A stretch of DNA of 64,000 nucleotides from RYN-230 sp963844695 (GCA_963844695.1 CAWJPL010000002.1:372001-436000); one strand, 5' to 3'. Numbered from the stretch's first letter, positions 1 to 9,716 are shown. Notes: a model not told the origin generated them from the sequence alone. Numbers and translations are program-made.

Positions 1-8
1 GAGTAGCC

Positions 9-440
9 ATGGAATCGTGGATTGTCTGGCTGGTCCTCGCCGCCGTACTCGGCGTGGCCGAGATCATGACGACCACGCTGGCCTTCGGGCTGATTGCGGT
101 CGGCGCGGTGGCGGCGGGCGTGGTCGGCGTGGCCGGCGGCGGGCTGCCTTTCCAGCTGATCGCGTTTGGCGTGGCCTCCGCGGCCGGGCTCGGGGTGGTC
201 CGCCCGATCGCGGTCCGGCACATCAAGCAGCCGCCGCTGCTGCGCACCGGGACCTCGGCCCTCGTCGGGCGCTCCGCCAAGGTCGTCGAGGAAGTCACCG
301 ACGACGGCGGGAAGGTCCGCATCGGCGGCGAGCTGTGGTCGGCCCGCCCGTATGACGAGTCCCAGGTCATCCCCGTGGGCTCTTCCGTCAACGTCTTCGC
401 GATCGAGGGCGCCACCGCACTTGTCCATCCGCGGGAGTAG
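9..440 (+). CDS. NfeD-like membrane protein
   Basis: A 143-residue NfeD family protein. About three hydrophobic segments fill residues 4-65, and a C-terminal OB-fold-like domain (about 78-143) carries the usual 'ALVGRSAKV...GGELWSAR' pattern. Family members partner with SPFH/stomatin proteins and are thought to help organise membrane microdomains or membrane protein quality control. Its stop lies 2 bases before the start of an SPFH gene, so the two are almost certainly co-transcribed. The start is at the very left edge of the window, so an upstream operon partner cannot be excluded. Confidence 0.88.
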   Translation: MESWIVWLVLAAVLGVAEIMTTTLAFGLIAVGAVAAGVVGVAGGGLPFQLIAFGVASAAGLGVVRPIAVRHIKQPPLLRTGTSALVGRSAKVVEEVTDDGGKVRIGGELWSARPYDESQVIPVGSSVNVFAIEGATALVHPRE

Positions 441-442
441 AC

Positions 443-1537
443 ATGGAAATAGCCGCGCTCGTGGCCGTCCTGGTCGTCGTCATCCTTTTCGTGCTCACGG
501 TCGGCAAGACCGTCCGGATCGTGCCGCAGGCCCGGGCCCGCAACGTCGAGCGGTTCGGCCGCTACCGCAAGACCCTGGAACCCGGGATGAACTTCATCCT
601 CCCGTTCGTGGACCGGGTCAAGCCCCTCATCGACCTGCGGGAACAGGTGGTGGCCTTCAGGGGACAGCCGGTGATCACCGAGGACAACCTCGTGGTCAGC
701 ATCGACACCGTGCTGTTCTTCCAGGTCACCGACCCCCGGGCCGCCGACTACGAGATCGTCAACTACATCCAGGCCATCGAGCAGATCACCGCGACCATGC
801 TGCGCAGCGTGATCGGGAACATGGACCTGGAGCAGACGCTGACCTCCCGGGACCAGATCAACATGCGGCTTCGCGGGGTCCTCGACGACGCCTCGGGCAA
901 GTGGGGGCTCCGGGTGACCCGGGTGGAGATCAAGGCCATCGACCCGCCCAAGAGCGTCATCGACGCGATGGAGAAGCAGATGCGGGCCGAGCGGGAGAAG
1001 CGCGCCGCCGTGCTCACCGCGGAGGGCGTCCGCCAGTCCAAGATCCTCACCGCCGAAGGCGAGAAGCAGAGCAGCATCCTGCGGGCCGAGGGGGAGCGGC
1101 AGGGCCAGATCCTCCGGGCCGAGGGCCAGGCGCAGGCGATCGGCACCGTGTTCCAGGCCGTGCACGACGGGGACGCCGACCCCAAGGTGCTCGCGTATCA
1201 GTACCTGCAGACGCTGCCGCAGCTGGCGCAGGCCCAAGGGAACACGTTCTGGGTCATCCCGAGTGAGGTGACCACGGCGCTCAAGACGCTCAGCGGTGCG
1301 TTCGGCGGCCCGGAGAGCGCCGCGGGGTCGGCCCCGCCACCTGCTAACGGCGGCCGGCCGGCGCCGCGGGCCCAGGCTGAGGCGCTGAAGGACATGGTGG
1401 TCCCGGAGATCACCGGGGCACCCGCTGACGGCGCGACATCAACGACATCCACGGCATCCGGGACTGCTGAGGGCAACGAGGCCCCAGAGGCCGCTGGGAC
1501 CTCACCCACCCCCAACGGCGTCGTAGACAATCATTAA
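443..1537 (+). CDS. SPFH/band 7 (stomatin-like) protein
   Basis: A 364-residue stomatin/paraslipin-type protein. One N-terminal membrane anchor (about 3-23) is followed by a band 7 domain (about 25-190, with the pattern 'RNVERFGRYRKTLEPGMN'). Next comes a charged Glu/Arg/Gln-rich coiled-coil (about 180-245) and a conserved 'VFQAVHDGDADPKVLAYQYL' stretch. The last 80 residues are a low-complexity Ala/Pro/Ser/Thr/Gly tail. It pairs with the NfeD gene just upstream. Such proteins form oligomeric membrane scaffolds; the exact client here is unknown. Confidence 0.9.
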   Translation: MEIAALVAVLVVVILFVLTVGKTVRIVPQARARNVERFGRYRKTLEPGMNFILPFVDRVKPLIDLREQVVAFRGQPVITEDNLVVSIDTVLFFQVTDPRAADYEIVNYIQAIEQITATMLRSVIGNMDLEQTLTSRDQINMRLRGVLDDASGKWGLRVTRVEIKAIDPPKSVIDAMEKQMRAEREKRAAVLTAEGVRQSKILTAEGEKQSSILRAEGERQGQILRAEGQAQAIGTVFQAVHDGDADPKVLAYQYLQTLPQLAQAQGNTFWVIPSEVTTALKTLSGAFGGPESAAGSAPPPANGGRPAPRAQAEALKDMVVPEITGAPADGATSTTSTASGTAEGNEAPEAAGTSPTPNGVVDNH

Positions 1538-1538
1538 G

Positions 1539-1576
1539 TGTTCGGTTACCTCCCAGATCTGGGAGGTAACCGAACA
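1539..1576. terminator. Perfect 38-bp palindrome between convergent genes
   Basis: Two 19-base arms (TGTTCGGTTACCTCCCAGA and its exact complement) meet with no spacer, one base after the TAA of the SPFH gene. The next gene (menA) converges from the right, so a bidirectional terminator is the simplest reading. There is no T run, and a zero-length loop is unusual, so a protein-binding site is also possible. Confidence 0.55.
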
Positions 1577-1593
1577 GTTGACCGACTGCGGTG

Positions 1594-1647
1594 GCCCGGC
1601 GCCCCCGGTGGGCCCGGCGCCCCCGGAGGGCCCGGCGCCCCCGGGCG
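1594..1647. repeat. Three 18-bp GC-rich tandem repeats
   Basis: The unit GCCCGGCGCCCCCGGNGG occurs three times in a row in the convergent gap between the SPFH gene and menA. It is pure G/C except for the variable positions. No coding role is apparent. Confidence 0.7.
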
Positions 1648-1666
1648 CCGGGCGGGGCGGGTGGGG

Positions 1667-2539
1667 TTAGAGGCGGATGGCTAGGCCCACGGTCAGCAAC
1701 GCGCCGAAGGCGAGCTGGAGCCGGCCGGTCATGCCGAGCGCGCCGATCAGGGCCGGGCCGGTCGCCCCGTGCCGCACCGTGCGGACCGGGATCACGGCCA
1801 GCGGGATCGCCGCGAAGACCAGCAGCGCCAGCGGGCGGGCCACGGCCATGGCCGCCGCGATCACGAACGGCCCCAGTACGCACGCCGTGTACAGCGTGCG
1901 GGTCCGCGCGTCACCCAGGATGACCGCGAGGGTGCGCTTGCCCGACAAGGTGTCCGTGGGGATGTCGCGCAGGTTGTTGATGACCAGCAGCGCGCAGGCC
2001 AGCAACCCCACCGGCAGCGCCGCGGCCAGCGCCAGCCAGGGCAGCGAGTTCATCTCCACGAACGTGGTCCCGGCCACGGCGGCCAGCCCGAAGAACACGA
2101 ACACCGCGATCTCGCCCAGGCCGTGGTACCCGTACGGGTGCCGGCCGCCGGTGTAGGTCCAGGCCGCGGCCACCGCCAGCGCACCCAGCAGGACCAGCCA
2201 CCAGGAGGTCACCGCGGCCAGGACGAGCCCGGCCACGCACGCCACCGCGAAGCAGCCGAGCGCGGCGTCCCGGACCTGCCGGGCCGGCGCCACCCCGGCG
2301 GCCACCAGCCGGACCGGCCCCACCCGTACCTCGTCGGTGCCGCGGATCCCGTCGCTGTAGTCGTTGGCGTAGTTCACCCCGACCTGCAGGGCCAGCGCGA
2401 CGATCAGCGCCAGCACGCCGCGCCACAGCGAGAAATGACCGTAGCCGAAGGCGACCCCGGATCCCACCACGACCGGGACGACCGCGGCGGGGAGGGTACG
2501 GGGGCGTGCTCCGGCGACCCAGTCCCGTGCTGTGGCCAC
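1667..2539 (-). CDS. menA: 1,4-dihydroxy-2-naphthoate polyprenyltransferase MenA
   Basis: A UbiA-superfamily integral membrane prenyltransferase of menaquinone synthesis. It attaches the polyprenyl chain to dihydroxynaphthoate. The N-terminal 'WVAGARPRTLPAAV' and the motif 'NYANDYSDGIRGTD' (the Asp-rich Mg/diphosphate site) are diagnostic. The second Asp-rich region is 'NNLRDIPTDTLSGKRTLAV'. About eight to nine hydrophobic segments follow. I chose the GTG at 2539 (VATARDWVAG), which gives 290 residues, the usual family length. A longer frame upstream runs into the end of ilvD and is unlikely. Confidence 0.92.
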   Translation of the reverse strand: MATARDWVAGARPRTLPAAVVPVVVGSGVAFGYGHFSLWRGVLALIVALALQVGVNYANDYSDGIRGTDEVRVGPVRLVAAGVAPARQVRDAALGCFAVACVAGLVLAAVTSWWLVLLGALAVAAAWTYTGGRHPYGYHGLGEIAVFVFFGLAAVAGTTFVEMNSLPWLALAAALPVGLLACALLVINNLRDIPTDTLSGKRTLAVILGDARTRTLYTACVLGPFVIAAAMAVARPLALLVFAAIPLAVIPVRTVRHGATGPALIGALGMTGRLQLAFGALLTVGLAIRL

Positions 2540-2597
2540 TAGATCGCCGCTGAAGTGAGAGGCCGGCCCCCGACGGGCCCGGGCAGGACCGCTGCGG

Positions 2598-4496
2598 TCA
2601 CTGGCCGGAGCCGGGGGTCGCAAAGCCAGGAGCAGCACCCAGGCGGCTGATGTCCCGCACCGCGCCGGTGGACGCCGACGTGGCCAGCGCCGCGTAGACC
2701 CGCAACGCCTCACTCACCGGCCGGTCCCGGTTCGCCGGCCGGTAGCCGCCCAGCACGTCCAGCACCCGCTGGCGGCGCTCCGCCAGGTCGGCTTCGGGGA
2801 CGGCCAGCTCCAGGGACCGGGCCGGGATGTCGATCTCCACCCGGTCGCCGTCCTCGGCCAGCGCGATCATCCCGCCCGCCGCAGCCTCTGGCGCGGCGTG
2901 GCAGATGGACAGCCCCGAGGTGCCGCCGGAGAACCGCCCGTCGGTGACCAGGGCGCAGGCCCGGCCGAGGCCTTTGCCCTTGAGGAAGCTGGTCGGGTAC
3001 AGCATCTCCTGCATGCCGGGGCCGCCGCTCGGCCCCTCGTACCGGATCAGCACCACGTCGCCGGCCACGACCTTCCCGCCCAGGATGCCCTCGACCGCTG
3101 CCTCCTGGCTCTCGAAGACCTTGGCCGGGCCGGAGAACCGCCAGAGTTCCTCGGGGACCCCGGCGGTCTTGACGATCGCGCCCTCCGGGGCCAGGTTGCC
3201 GTACAGCACGGCGAGACCGCCGTCCCGGGTGTAGGCGTGCGGCAGGTCGCGGATGCAGCCCTCGGACCGGTCCTCGTCCAGGGTCGTCCACCGCGCCTCC
3301 TGGGAGAAGGGCTTGATGGTGCGGACCCCGCCGGGTGCCGCGTGGAACAGCTCGACCGCCTCGTCGGTGACCGACGTCGACCGCAAGTCCCAGGCGTCGA
3401 GGAACTCGGCGAGCGAGGAGCTGTGCACCGTGTGCACCCCCTGGTTGAGCAGGCCGCCGCGGTTCAGCTCGCCCAGGATGGCCGGGATGCCGCCCGCCCG
3501 GTGCACGTCCTCGACGTGGTAGCGCTCGCTGCTGGGCGCGACCTTGCACAGGCACGGCACCCGGCGCGACAGCTCGTCGATCTCCTTGAGCCCGAACCCG
3601 ACCCGGGCCTCGTGCGCCGCGGCCAGCAGGTGCAGGATCGTGTTGGTGGACCCGCCCATGGCCACGTCCAGGGCCATCGCGTTCTCGAACGCGTCCCGGG
3701 TGGCGATGGACCGCGGCAGCGCGGACTCGTCGTCGCCCTCGTAGTAGCGCTGGGCCAGCTCGACGACCAGCTGGCCGGCCCGCTCGAACAGCCCGCGCCG
3801 CGCGGCGTGCGTGGCCAGCGTGGTGCCGTTGCCCGGCAGGGCCAGCCCCATCGCCTCGGTCAGGCAGTTCATCGAGTTCGCGGTGAACATCCCGGAGCAG
3901 GAGCCGCAGGTCGGGCACGCGGCTTCTTCCATCTCGGCCAGCGCCTCGTCGGACACCGACGGGTCGGCCGAGGCGATCATGGGGTTGATCAGGTCCAGCT
4001 TGCGCGGCTCGCCGGAGGCGGTCACCTCGCCTGGCCGGGCCCGCCCGGCCTCCATCGGGCCGCCGGACACGAACACGGTAGGGATGTTCAGCCGCAGCGC
4101 CGCCATCAGCATGCCGGGCGTGATCTTGTCACAGTTGGAGATGCAGACCAGCGCGTCCGCGCAGTGGGCCTGGACCATGTACTCGACCGAGTCGGCGATC
4201 AGCTCCCGGCTGGGCAGCGAGTAGAGCATCCCGCCGTGGCCCATGGCGATCCCGTCGTCCACCGCGATCGTGTTGAACTCCCGCGGCACCGCGCCGGCCG
4301 CCTTCACCGCGTCGGAGACCACCTGGCCGACCTCGCGCAGGTGCACGTGGCCGGGGACGAACTCGGTGAAGCTGTTGGCCACGGCCACGATCGGCTTGCC
4401 GATGTCCTCGCCTGCTACCCCGCTGGCGCGCATCAGTGCGCGTGCCCCGACCATGTTCCTGCCGTGGGTGACCGTCCGGGACCGAAGCGGTGGCAT
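2598..4496 (-). CDS. ilvD: Dihydroxy-acid dehydratase IlvD
   Basis: Iron-sulfur dehydratase of valine, leucine and isoleucine synthesis, about 632 residues. Visible signatures are 'CDKITPGMLM' and 'CPTCGSCSGMFTANSMN', with the cluster cysteines, and 'GGSTNTILHLLA'. The C-terminal 'LVTDGRFSGGTSG' is also present. The start ATG at 4496 (MPPLRSRTVTHGRNM) has a GGGGAG ribosome site just upstream and matches the family N terminus. The open frame extends further upstream without family similarity. It is followed 58 bases later by menA on the same strand. Confidence 0.96.
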   Translation of the reverse strand: MPPLRSRTVTHGRNMVGARALMRASGVAGEDIGKPIVAVANSFTEFVPGHVHLREVGQVVSDAVKAAGAVPREFNTIAVDDGIAMGHGGMLYSLPSRELIADSVEYMVQAHCADALVCISNCDKITPGMLMAALRLNIPTVFVSGGPMEAGRARPGEVTASGEPRKLDLINPMIASADPSVSDEALAEMEEAACPTCGSCSGMFTANSMNCLTEAMGLALPGNGTTLATHAARRGLFERAGQLVVELAQRYYEGDDESALPRSIATRDAFENAMALDVAMGGSTNTILHLLAAAHEARVGFGLKEIDELSRRVPCLCKVAPSSERYHVEDVHRAGGIPAILGELNRGGLLNQGVHTVHSSSLAEFLDAWDLRSTSVTDEAVELFHAAPGGVRTIKPFSQEARWTTLDEDRSEGCIRDLPHAYTRDGGLAVLYGNLAPEGAIVKTAGVPEELWRFSGPAKVFESQEAAVEGILGGKVVAGDVVLIRYEGPSGGPGMQEMLYPTSFLKGKGLGRACALVTDGRFSGGTSGLSICHAAPEAAAGGMIALAEDGDRVEIDIPARSLELAVPEADLAERRQRVLDVLGGYRPANRDRPVSEALRVYAALATSASTGAVRDISRLGAAPGFATPGSGQ

Positions 4497-4564
4497 GACC
4501 TGCTCCCCTCGAGGGTGTGGAGCCTTCAGCGTACCGGCGGCGTGCCCTCCGTGCGGCGGGCGGG

Positions 4565-5467
4565 CTAGCGGGGCGGGAGCGCCTTGTCGGCGGCGGCGTG
4601 GATGCGCTCGATCTCCTCGCGGGTCAGCCGCTGCTCGCGGCGGGCCCGGGCCTGGGCCCGCAGGTACTTGCGGAGCCGCCGCCCGCTGAACACGTCCACC
4701 CCGCTGATCCGGGCTACCGTCCACGGCACGCTGGGCCCGTAGATCACCATGGCCGGGCGGACCCGCTGCTTGCGGCCGAGGGCCTCGCTGATCAACTGGC
4801 CGGCCAGGCCCGCTTCCAGCTGGGCGTGCTTGAGCCGGCCGGTCTGGCTGTAGGGGCCGTGATAGAGGTGGCCGCCCTGGGTGGCCCGGAGCGGCAGCCT
4901 GCGGTCCCACCGCTCGGAGTCCACCGCGAACACCCCGGCCGGGCCGACGACCAGATGATCGATGATGCAGTTGGTGCCGGGGATGGCCCGGCCGTTCAGG
5001 GTCAGGTAGCCCGACCGGCGCGCCCAGAACAGCCGCCGCCGGGTGCGCCGCTGCGCGGAGGTCACCCGCACCGCGGCGGGGATCACCGCGGTGGTCCGCG
5101 ACCGGTGCACCGTGTCCAGGATGGCCACGGCGGCCGCGGCGGTCACGCCGACCCGCCAGTCGAGCAGGATGCCGACCACGATGCCGACCGCGGCGGCCAG
5201 CACGGCGCGGCGGATCCAGATCGGCATCCGGGGGTCCGACGCGAAGCTGGCCAGCGGATGCTCGTCACCGGGATGACGGTCACCAGCGGTGACGAGGTCG
5301 CCGTCGGAGTCGTCCGGGAGAGACGTCGTCGTCCGGGGCGCCCGCCTCGTCCAGGGCATCCTCAGGGTCGGGAACGTCCTGAACCTCCGCAGCATCCGCA
5401 GGATCCACGGACCCCGGCTGACCGGCCGCGCCTGCCGGATGACCGGCAGCCCCGGGCGCGGGGTCAC
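4565..5467 (-). CDS. NERD-domain (nuclease-related) membrane protein
   Basis: A 300-residue protein. A polar, Arg-rich N terminus is followed by two hydrophobic segments (about residues 87-120) and then a NERD domain (about 135-240). The core 'AIPGTNCIIDHLVVGPAGVF' followed by 'AVDSE' fits the NERD nuclease fold, although the residue usually Lys after Asp-Ser is Glu here. The C terminus is Arg-rich and helical. NERD domains are predicted nucleases; the substrate is unknown. It lies 68 bases upstream of ilvD on the same strand. The exact start is uncertain because several in-frame starts are available. Confidence 0.75.
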   Translation of the reverse strand: MTPRPGLPVIRQARPVSRGPWILRMLRRFRTFPTLRMPWTRRAPRTTTSLPDDSDGDLVTAGDRHPGDEHPLASFASDPRMPIWIRRAVLAAAVGIVVGILLDWRVGVTAAAAVAILDTVHRSRTTAVIPAAVRVTSAQRRTRRRLFWARRSGYLTLNGRAIPGTNCIIDHLVVGPAGVFAVDSERWDRRLPLRATQGGHLYHGPYSQTGRLKHAQLEAGLAGQLISEALGRKQRVRPAMVIYGPSVPWTVARISGVDVFSGRRLRKYLRAQARARREQRLTREEIERIHAAADKALPPR

Positions 5468-5689
5468 CGGGGCCCGCTGGCCCTGGCGCAGCCCCGGACG
5501 TGCCCGGCCGCGTCATGCGATCCACGCGTCAGAGCGTAACCGATGCAATGCGTAGCTGTCCGGGAACAAGACGTGACACACCGTGAATGCGCCGAACCTG
5601 GCTTCTGCGCCGCCCAGACCGGGACTTGCGCCCCGGCCAGACCGGGACCTTCTGGACCTGGTCAAAACGGGAGACTACGGTGCGAAATC

Positions 5690-7114
5690 GTGACCGACAT
5701 TCATGACCTCACCGTCACCGAGCTGGCCGCCGCGATCGGACGCAAAGACCTGTCCCCGGTGCAGATAACCGCCCACTACCTGGACCGTACCGACCGGCTG
5801 AACGCGGACGTAGGGGCGTTCTTCACGGTCACCGCGGAGCTGGCCACGAGCCAGGCCGCCGAGGCCGAGAAGGCGGTGGCCCAGGCTCCGGACCCCGCCG
5901 AGCTCCCCCCGCTGACCGGCATCCCCATCCCGATCAAGGACCTGAACATGGTGGCCGGGGTCCGCCAGACCCTCGGCTCCGCCGCGTACGCCGACAACGT
6001 GCCGGACATCGACGACTACGTCAGCGCGGCGCTGCGGGCCGCCGGGGCGGTGCTGACCGGCAAGACGGCCACCCCGGAGTTCGGGCTGCCCTGCTACACC
6101 GAGACCGCGGTCGGGCCGCCGGCCCGCACCCCCTGGGACCTGAGCCGCTCGGCGGGCGGGTCGAGCGGCGGCGCGGCGGCGGCCGTGGCGGCCGGCCTGG
6201 CCCCGGCCGCCCAGGGCAGCGACGGCGGCGGCTCGATCCGGATCCCGTCCAGCGTCTGCGGCCTGTTCGGGCTGAAGCCGTCCCGGGGCCGGATCTCGGG
6301 CGGCCCGCTCGTGCCGGACCTGGCCGGGCTGGCCACCGACGGCCCGCTGGCCCGGTCGGTGGCCGACGCGGCGCTGCTGCTCGACGTGATGACCGGCAAC
6401 CAGCCGGGCGACATGTACACCCAGCCGCCGCTCCCGGCCGGGGAGACCTTCCTGGGCTACGCCGCCCGGCCGCCGGGCCGGCTGCGGATCGGGCGGACCC
6501 TGCAGCACCCGATCGAGGGCGCGGGCGTGCACCCGGACTGCGTGGCCGCCTACGAGGACGCCAGCCAGCTGCTGGCCAGCCTGGGGCATGAGGTCGAGGA
6601 CGTGGCCATGCCGTTCGGCCCGGACGCGGTGCCCGCGTTCGAGACGCTCTGGTACGCGACGGCCACGCTGGCCCCGGTCGACCCGGCCCGGGAGGACCGC
6701 CTGCTGCCGTTCACCGCGTACCTGCGCCAGCGGGGCCAGCAGACCGGGGCCGCCGACCTGATCTTCGCCCAGGCGTACCTGCAGTTCGTGGTGCGCCAGG
6801 CCCTCGCCACGCTGAACGGCTACGACGCGCTGCTGACGCCCACGCTGGCGTCCCCGCCGGTGCCGGTCGGCTACTTCGAGGAGGTCCCGCCACCCGAGAA
6901 CTTCGAGCGGCAGAAGGCCTTCACCCCGTTCACCGCGCTGTTCAACGTGTCGGGCCAGCCGGCCGTGACCCTGCCCCTGTACTGGAACAAGGCCGGCCTG
7001 CCGATCGGGGTGATGCTGGCCGGGCGTATGGGGGAAGAAGGGACGTTGATCTCGCTGTCTGCGCAGCTGGAAGGCGCCCGGCCGTGGCGGGACCGGCACC
7101 CGGCCCTATGGTGA
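5690..7114 (+). CDS. Amidase (amidase signature family)
   Basis: An amidase-signature hydrolase that cleaves carboxamides; the substrate cannot be told. The Ser-cisSer-Lys triad is visible: Lys in 'PIPIKDLN', the Gly/Ser-rich 'SAGGSSGGAAAAVAAG', and 'GSDGGGSIRIPSS'. The GTG at 5690 (VTDIHDLTVTEL) gives 474 residues, the family length. The open frame runs back to 5543, but that extension is Pro/Cys-rich and unlike the family. Its stop is 4 bases before the next gene, which encodes another amide-bond hydrolase, so the pair may act on related substrates. Confidence 0.9.
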   Translation: MTDIHDLTVTELAAAIGRKDLSPVQITAHYLDRTDRLNADVGAFFTVTAELATSQAAEAEKAVAQAPDPAELPPLTGIPIPIKDLNMVAGVRQTLGSAAYADNVPDIDDYVSAALRAAGAVLTGKTATPEFGLPCYTETAVGPPARTPWDLSRSAGGSSGGAAAAVAAGLAPAAQGSDGGGSIRIPSSVCGLFGLKPSRGRISGGPLVPDLAGLATDGPLARSVADAALLLDVMTGNQPGDMYTQPPLPAGETFLGYAARPPGRLRIGRTLQHPIEGAGVHPDCVAAYEDASQLLASLGHEVEDVAMPFGPDAVPAFETLWYATATLAPVDPAREDRLLPFTAYLRQRGQQTGAADLIFAQAYLQFVVRQALATLNGYDALLTPTLASPPVPVGYFEEVPPPENFERQKAFTPFTALFNVSGQPAVTLPLYWNKAGLPIGVMLAGRMGEEGTLISLSAQLEGARPWRDRHPALW

Positions 7115-7118
7115 GCCG

Positions 7119-9695
7119 ATGACCCTGGAACGACGGCGCCCCAGGATCGCGTGGCGGGTGCTCCGCGTGGCGATCCCGCTGCTGGCCTGCGCCGCCCTGC
7201 TCGGCGTGCTGGCCGCCGGCTACGCCACGGTGCCGGCGCTGGGCCCGGCCCTGGACCCCGGCCGCGGGGTCTGGACCTCGGCCAGCGGCGGTGAGCTGCC
7301 GCACTCCCAGGCGCTGCGCCTGCCAGGCCTGGCCCACCCGGTCCAGGTGTCGTTCACCAGCCACGGAGTGCCCTCGGTCCGGGCGGCCAGCCAGCACGAC
7401 GTGTTCCTGGCCCTGGGCTACCTGCAGGCCCGGTTCCGGCTGAGCCAGATGGACCTGGAACGGCGGCTCGGCGAGGGCCGGCTGGCCCAGCTCGCGGGCC
7501 CCTCCGCGGTGAGCTCGGACCGGTTCGAGCTGCGGCTCGGCCTGGTCCGCACCGCCCAGCAGGAATGGGCGCAGATGCCCCGGTCCAGCGCGACCGCCCA
7601 GGCCCTGCTCGCCTTCGCCCGGGGGGTGAACGACGACCTGGCCCAGCTCCGCAGCGACCGGCAGTGGCCCGCGCTGTTCTCGCTGGCCGGCGTGTACCCG
7701 GGCCCCTGGACGCCGGTGGACAGCCTGGTCATCCAGGGCGACCTGACCGAGCAGCTGGACTACACCACCACCCCGCTGGACTACGCGCTGCTGGAGCGCA
7801 CGCTGGGCGCGGAAAAGACCATGGCCTGGTTCCCGGTCCTGCCGCCGAACGAGCAGCACCCCTACGACCCCGGCCCTTACCGCCACGCCGGCCTCGTCCC
7901 GCTGCCTGGTGGACAGTCAAATTCAACTGCCGCCGCAACGAAAACCGCCCGGCGCACTCCCGCCCCCCGGTCCGGCGCGGCCGCGGTCAGCGCCGCCGGC
8001 GCCACGGCGGCGTCCGCGCTGCTGGCCCAGGTGAAGGGCCTGCCCGCCGGGCAGATCCACACCTACCCGGACAGCAACGCGTGGGCGGCCAACGGCCCGG
8101 CGGTGGCCGGCGGCCGGGCCATGCTGGCCGGGGACCCGCACCTGCCGCAGACCATCCCGTCCATCTGGTACCAGGTGGCCCTGTCCGCCCCCGGGTACCA
8201 GGTGAGCGGGGTCAGCGTGCCCGGCCTGCCCGGCGTCCTGCTCGGCCACAACCAGCACATCGCCTGGTCCCTGACCGACACCCAGAACCAGGCCACGCTG
8301 TTCTACACCGAGCAGACCAGCAAGGCCCGGCCCGGCCAGTACTTCTGGGACGGGGCGTGGCGGCGGATGCGCCAGGTGCACTACACGATCGCGGTCCGGG
8401 GCGGCGCGGCGCAGCGGCTGACGGTGGACCTTACCGTGCACGGGCCGATCATGACCCAGGCCGGGCAGACCACCTCGGTGGACTGGATGGGCAACGTCCC
8501 CTCACCCGACCTGGCCGTGCTGCTGGCCATCAACACCGCGCATGACTGGGCCCAGTTCCACGCGGCGCTGGCGCACTGGCGGGCGCCCACGCAGAACTTC
8601 GTGTACGCCGACGACCGGGGCCACATCGGCGCGATCTCGGCCGGGTACTACCCGGTGGTCCGCCGTGGCCAGCCCTGGCTGCCGATGCCCGGCACCGGCG
8701 CGGACGACGTGGCCGGGGTGATCCCCTACTCGGCGGTCCCGCAGGCCTACGACCCGCCCGGGCACGTGGTGGCCACCGCGAACCAGCGTCCCGTCGGGCC
8801 CTCCTATCCGTACTACATCGGCACCTCGGCCAACTTCTTCGACCCGGGCTACCGGGCCAGCCAGATCTACGCGTCGCTGACGGGGCGGCACAAGATGACC
8901 CCGGCGTCGTTCGCGGCCGTGCAGACCAGCCTGACCGACCCGCTGGCCCAGCGGATCCTGCCGGCCCTGCGGGCGGCGCTGCGCCAGCCCGGCGCGGGGC
9001 TGACCGCGCGGCAGCGGCAGGCCGCCACGCTGCTGGACGGCTGGAACGGCGCGATGACCGCCGGTTCCGCGGCCGCGTCCGTGTGGTGGACGTTCTGGTC
9101 TGACTACCTGACCGCGGTGTTCCATCCGTGGTGGCACGCCGCGGCGGTGCCGGTGCACCGCGACCGGGCCGGGCTGCAGATCTCCCCCGGCCAGGCCAGC
9201 CTGGACGAGGTGCTGGAGACCTGGACCCTCCATGACCCGGGCAACGCGGCGTTCACCGCGCCCCGCGGCCCGCGGCGGACCGCCCCCCAGGTGATGCGGG
9301 CCGCGTTCGCGACCGCGGTGGCGCACCTGTCGGCCCGGCTGGGCGGGACCCCCTCCCAATGGGCCTGGGGCCGGCTGCACAGCAGGCAGTTCCCGTCGCT
9401 GACTCAGGCGGACGCGCTCGGCTACGGCCCCCGGGCGGCCGGCGGGGACCCCTTTACCGTGGACGCCGCCGACGGCGGGCTGGTGGCCACGCAGGGGCCG
9501 AGCTGGCGGATGATCGCGGCGTGGACCGGTTCTGGCTCGGGGACGGCGGAGGGCGTTTACCCCGGCGGCCAGAGTGAGAACCCGGCCTCACCGTGGTATG
9601 AGGACCAGGTGGCTGACTGGTGGAACGGGCGTTACCTGCCGATGCCGCCGGCTGGATCGTCGCCGGGGGTGATCCGGTGGACGCTGCAGCCTTGA
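7119..9695 (+). CDS. Penicillin acylase family (Ntn-hydrolase) protein
   Basis: An 858-residue penicillin acylase family protein, likely exported or anchored by an N-terminal segment (about 15-38). These proteins self-cleave to expose an N-terminal Ser/Thr/Cys on the beta subunit. Here the conserved 'DSNAWAANGP' places the predicted catalytic Ser at about residue 319. The Ala/Thr-rich stretch at about 270-310 is probably the spacer peptide removed on maturation. Downstream blocks 'AGDPHLPQTIPSIWYQV' and 'GHNQHIAWSLT' are typical. Family substrates include N-acyl compounds such as homoserine lactones and beta-lactams; which one applies here is unknown. Confidence 0.9.
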   Translation: MTLERRRPRIAWRVLRVAIPLLACAALLGVLAAGYATVPALGPALDPGRGVWTSASGGELPHSQALRLPGLAHPVQVSFTSHGVPSVRAASQHDVFLALGYLQARFRLSQMDLERRLGEGRLAQLAGPSAVSSDRFELRLGLVRTAQQEWAQMPRSSATAQALLAFARGVNDDLAQLRSDRQWPALFSLAGVYPGPWTPVDSLVIQGDLTEQLDYTTTPLDYALLERTLGAEKTMAWFPVLPPNEQHPYDPGPYRHAGLVPLPGGQSNSTAAATKTARRTPAPRSGAAAVSAAGATAASALLAQVKGLPAGQIHTYPDSNAWAANGPAVAGGRAMLAGDPHLPQTIPSIWYQVALSAPGYQVSGVSVPGLPGVLLGHNQHIAWSLTDTQNQATLFYTEQTSKARPGQYFWDGAWRRMRQVHYTIAVRGGAAQRLTVDLTVHGPIMTQAGQTTSVDWMGNVPSPDLAVLLAINTAHDWAQFHAALAHWRAPTQNFVYADDRGHIGAISAGYYPVVRRGQPWLPMPGTGADDVAGVIPYSAVPQAYDPPGHVVATANQRPVGPSYPYYIGTSANFFDPGYRASQIYASLTGRHKMTPASFAAVQTSLTDPLAQRILPALRAALRQPGAGLTARQRQAATLLDGWNGAMTAGSAAASVWWTFWSDYLTAVFHPWWHAAAVPVHRDRAGLQISPGQASLDEVLETWTLHDPGNAAFTAPRGPRRTAPQVMRAAFATAVAHLSARLGGTPSQWAWGRLHSRQFPSLTQADALGYGPRAAGGDPFTVDAADGGLVATQGPSWRMIAAWTGSGSGTAEGVYPGGQSENPASPWYEDQVADWWNGRYLPMPPAGSSPGVIRWTLQP

Positions 9696-9716
9696 CGCCG
9701 GAGCCGGGAGGTGGCC

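Noticed and set aside
2898..4568. A long open frame opposite ilvD
   Set aside because: It is the high-GC shadow of a strongly conserved gene and has Arg/Gly/Pro-rich composition without any family pattern.
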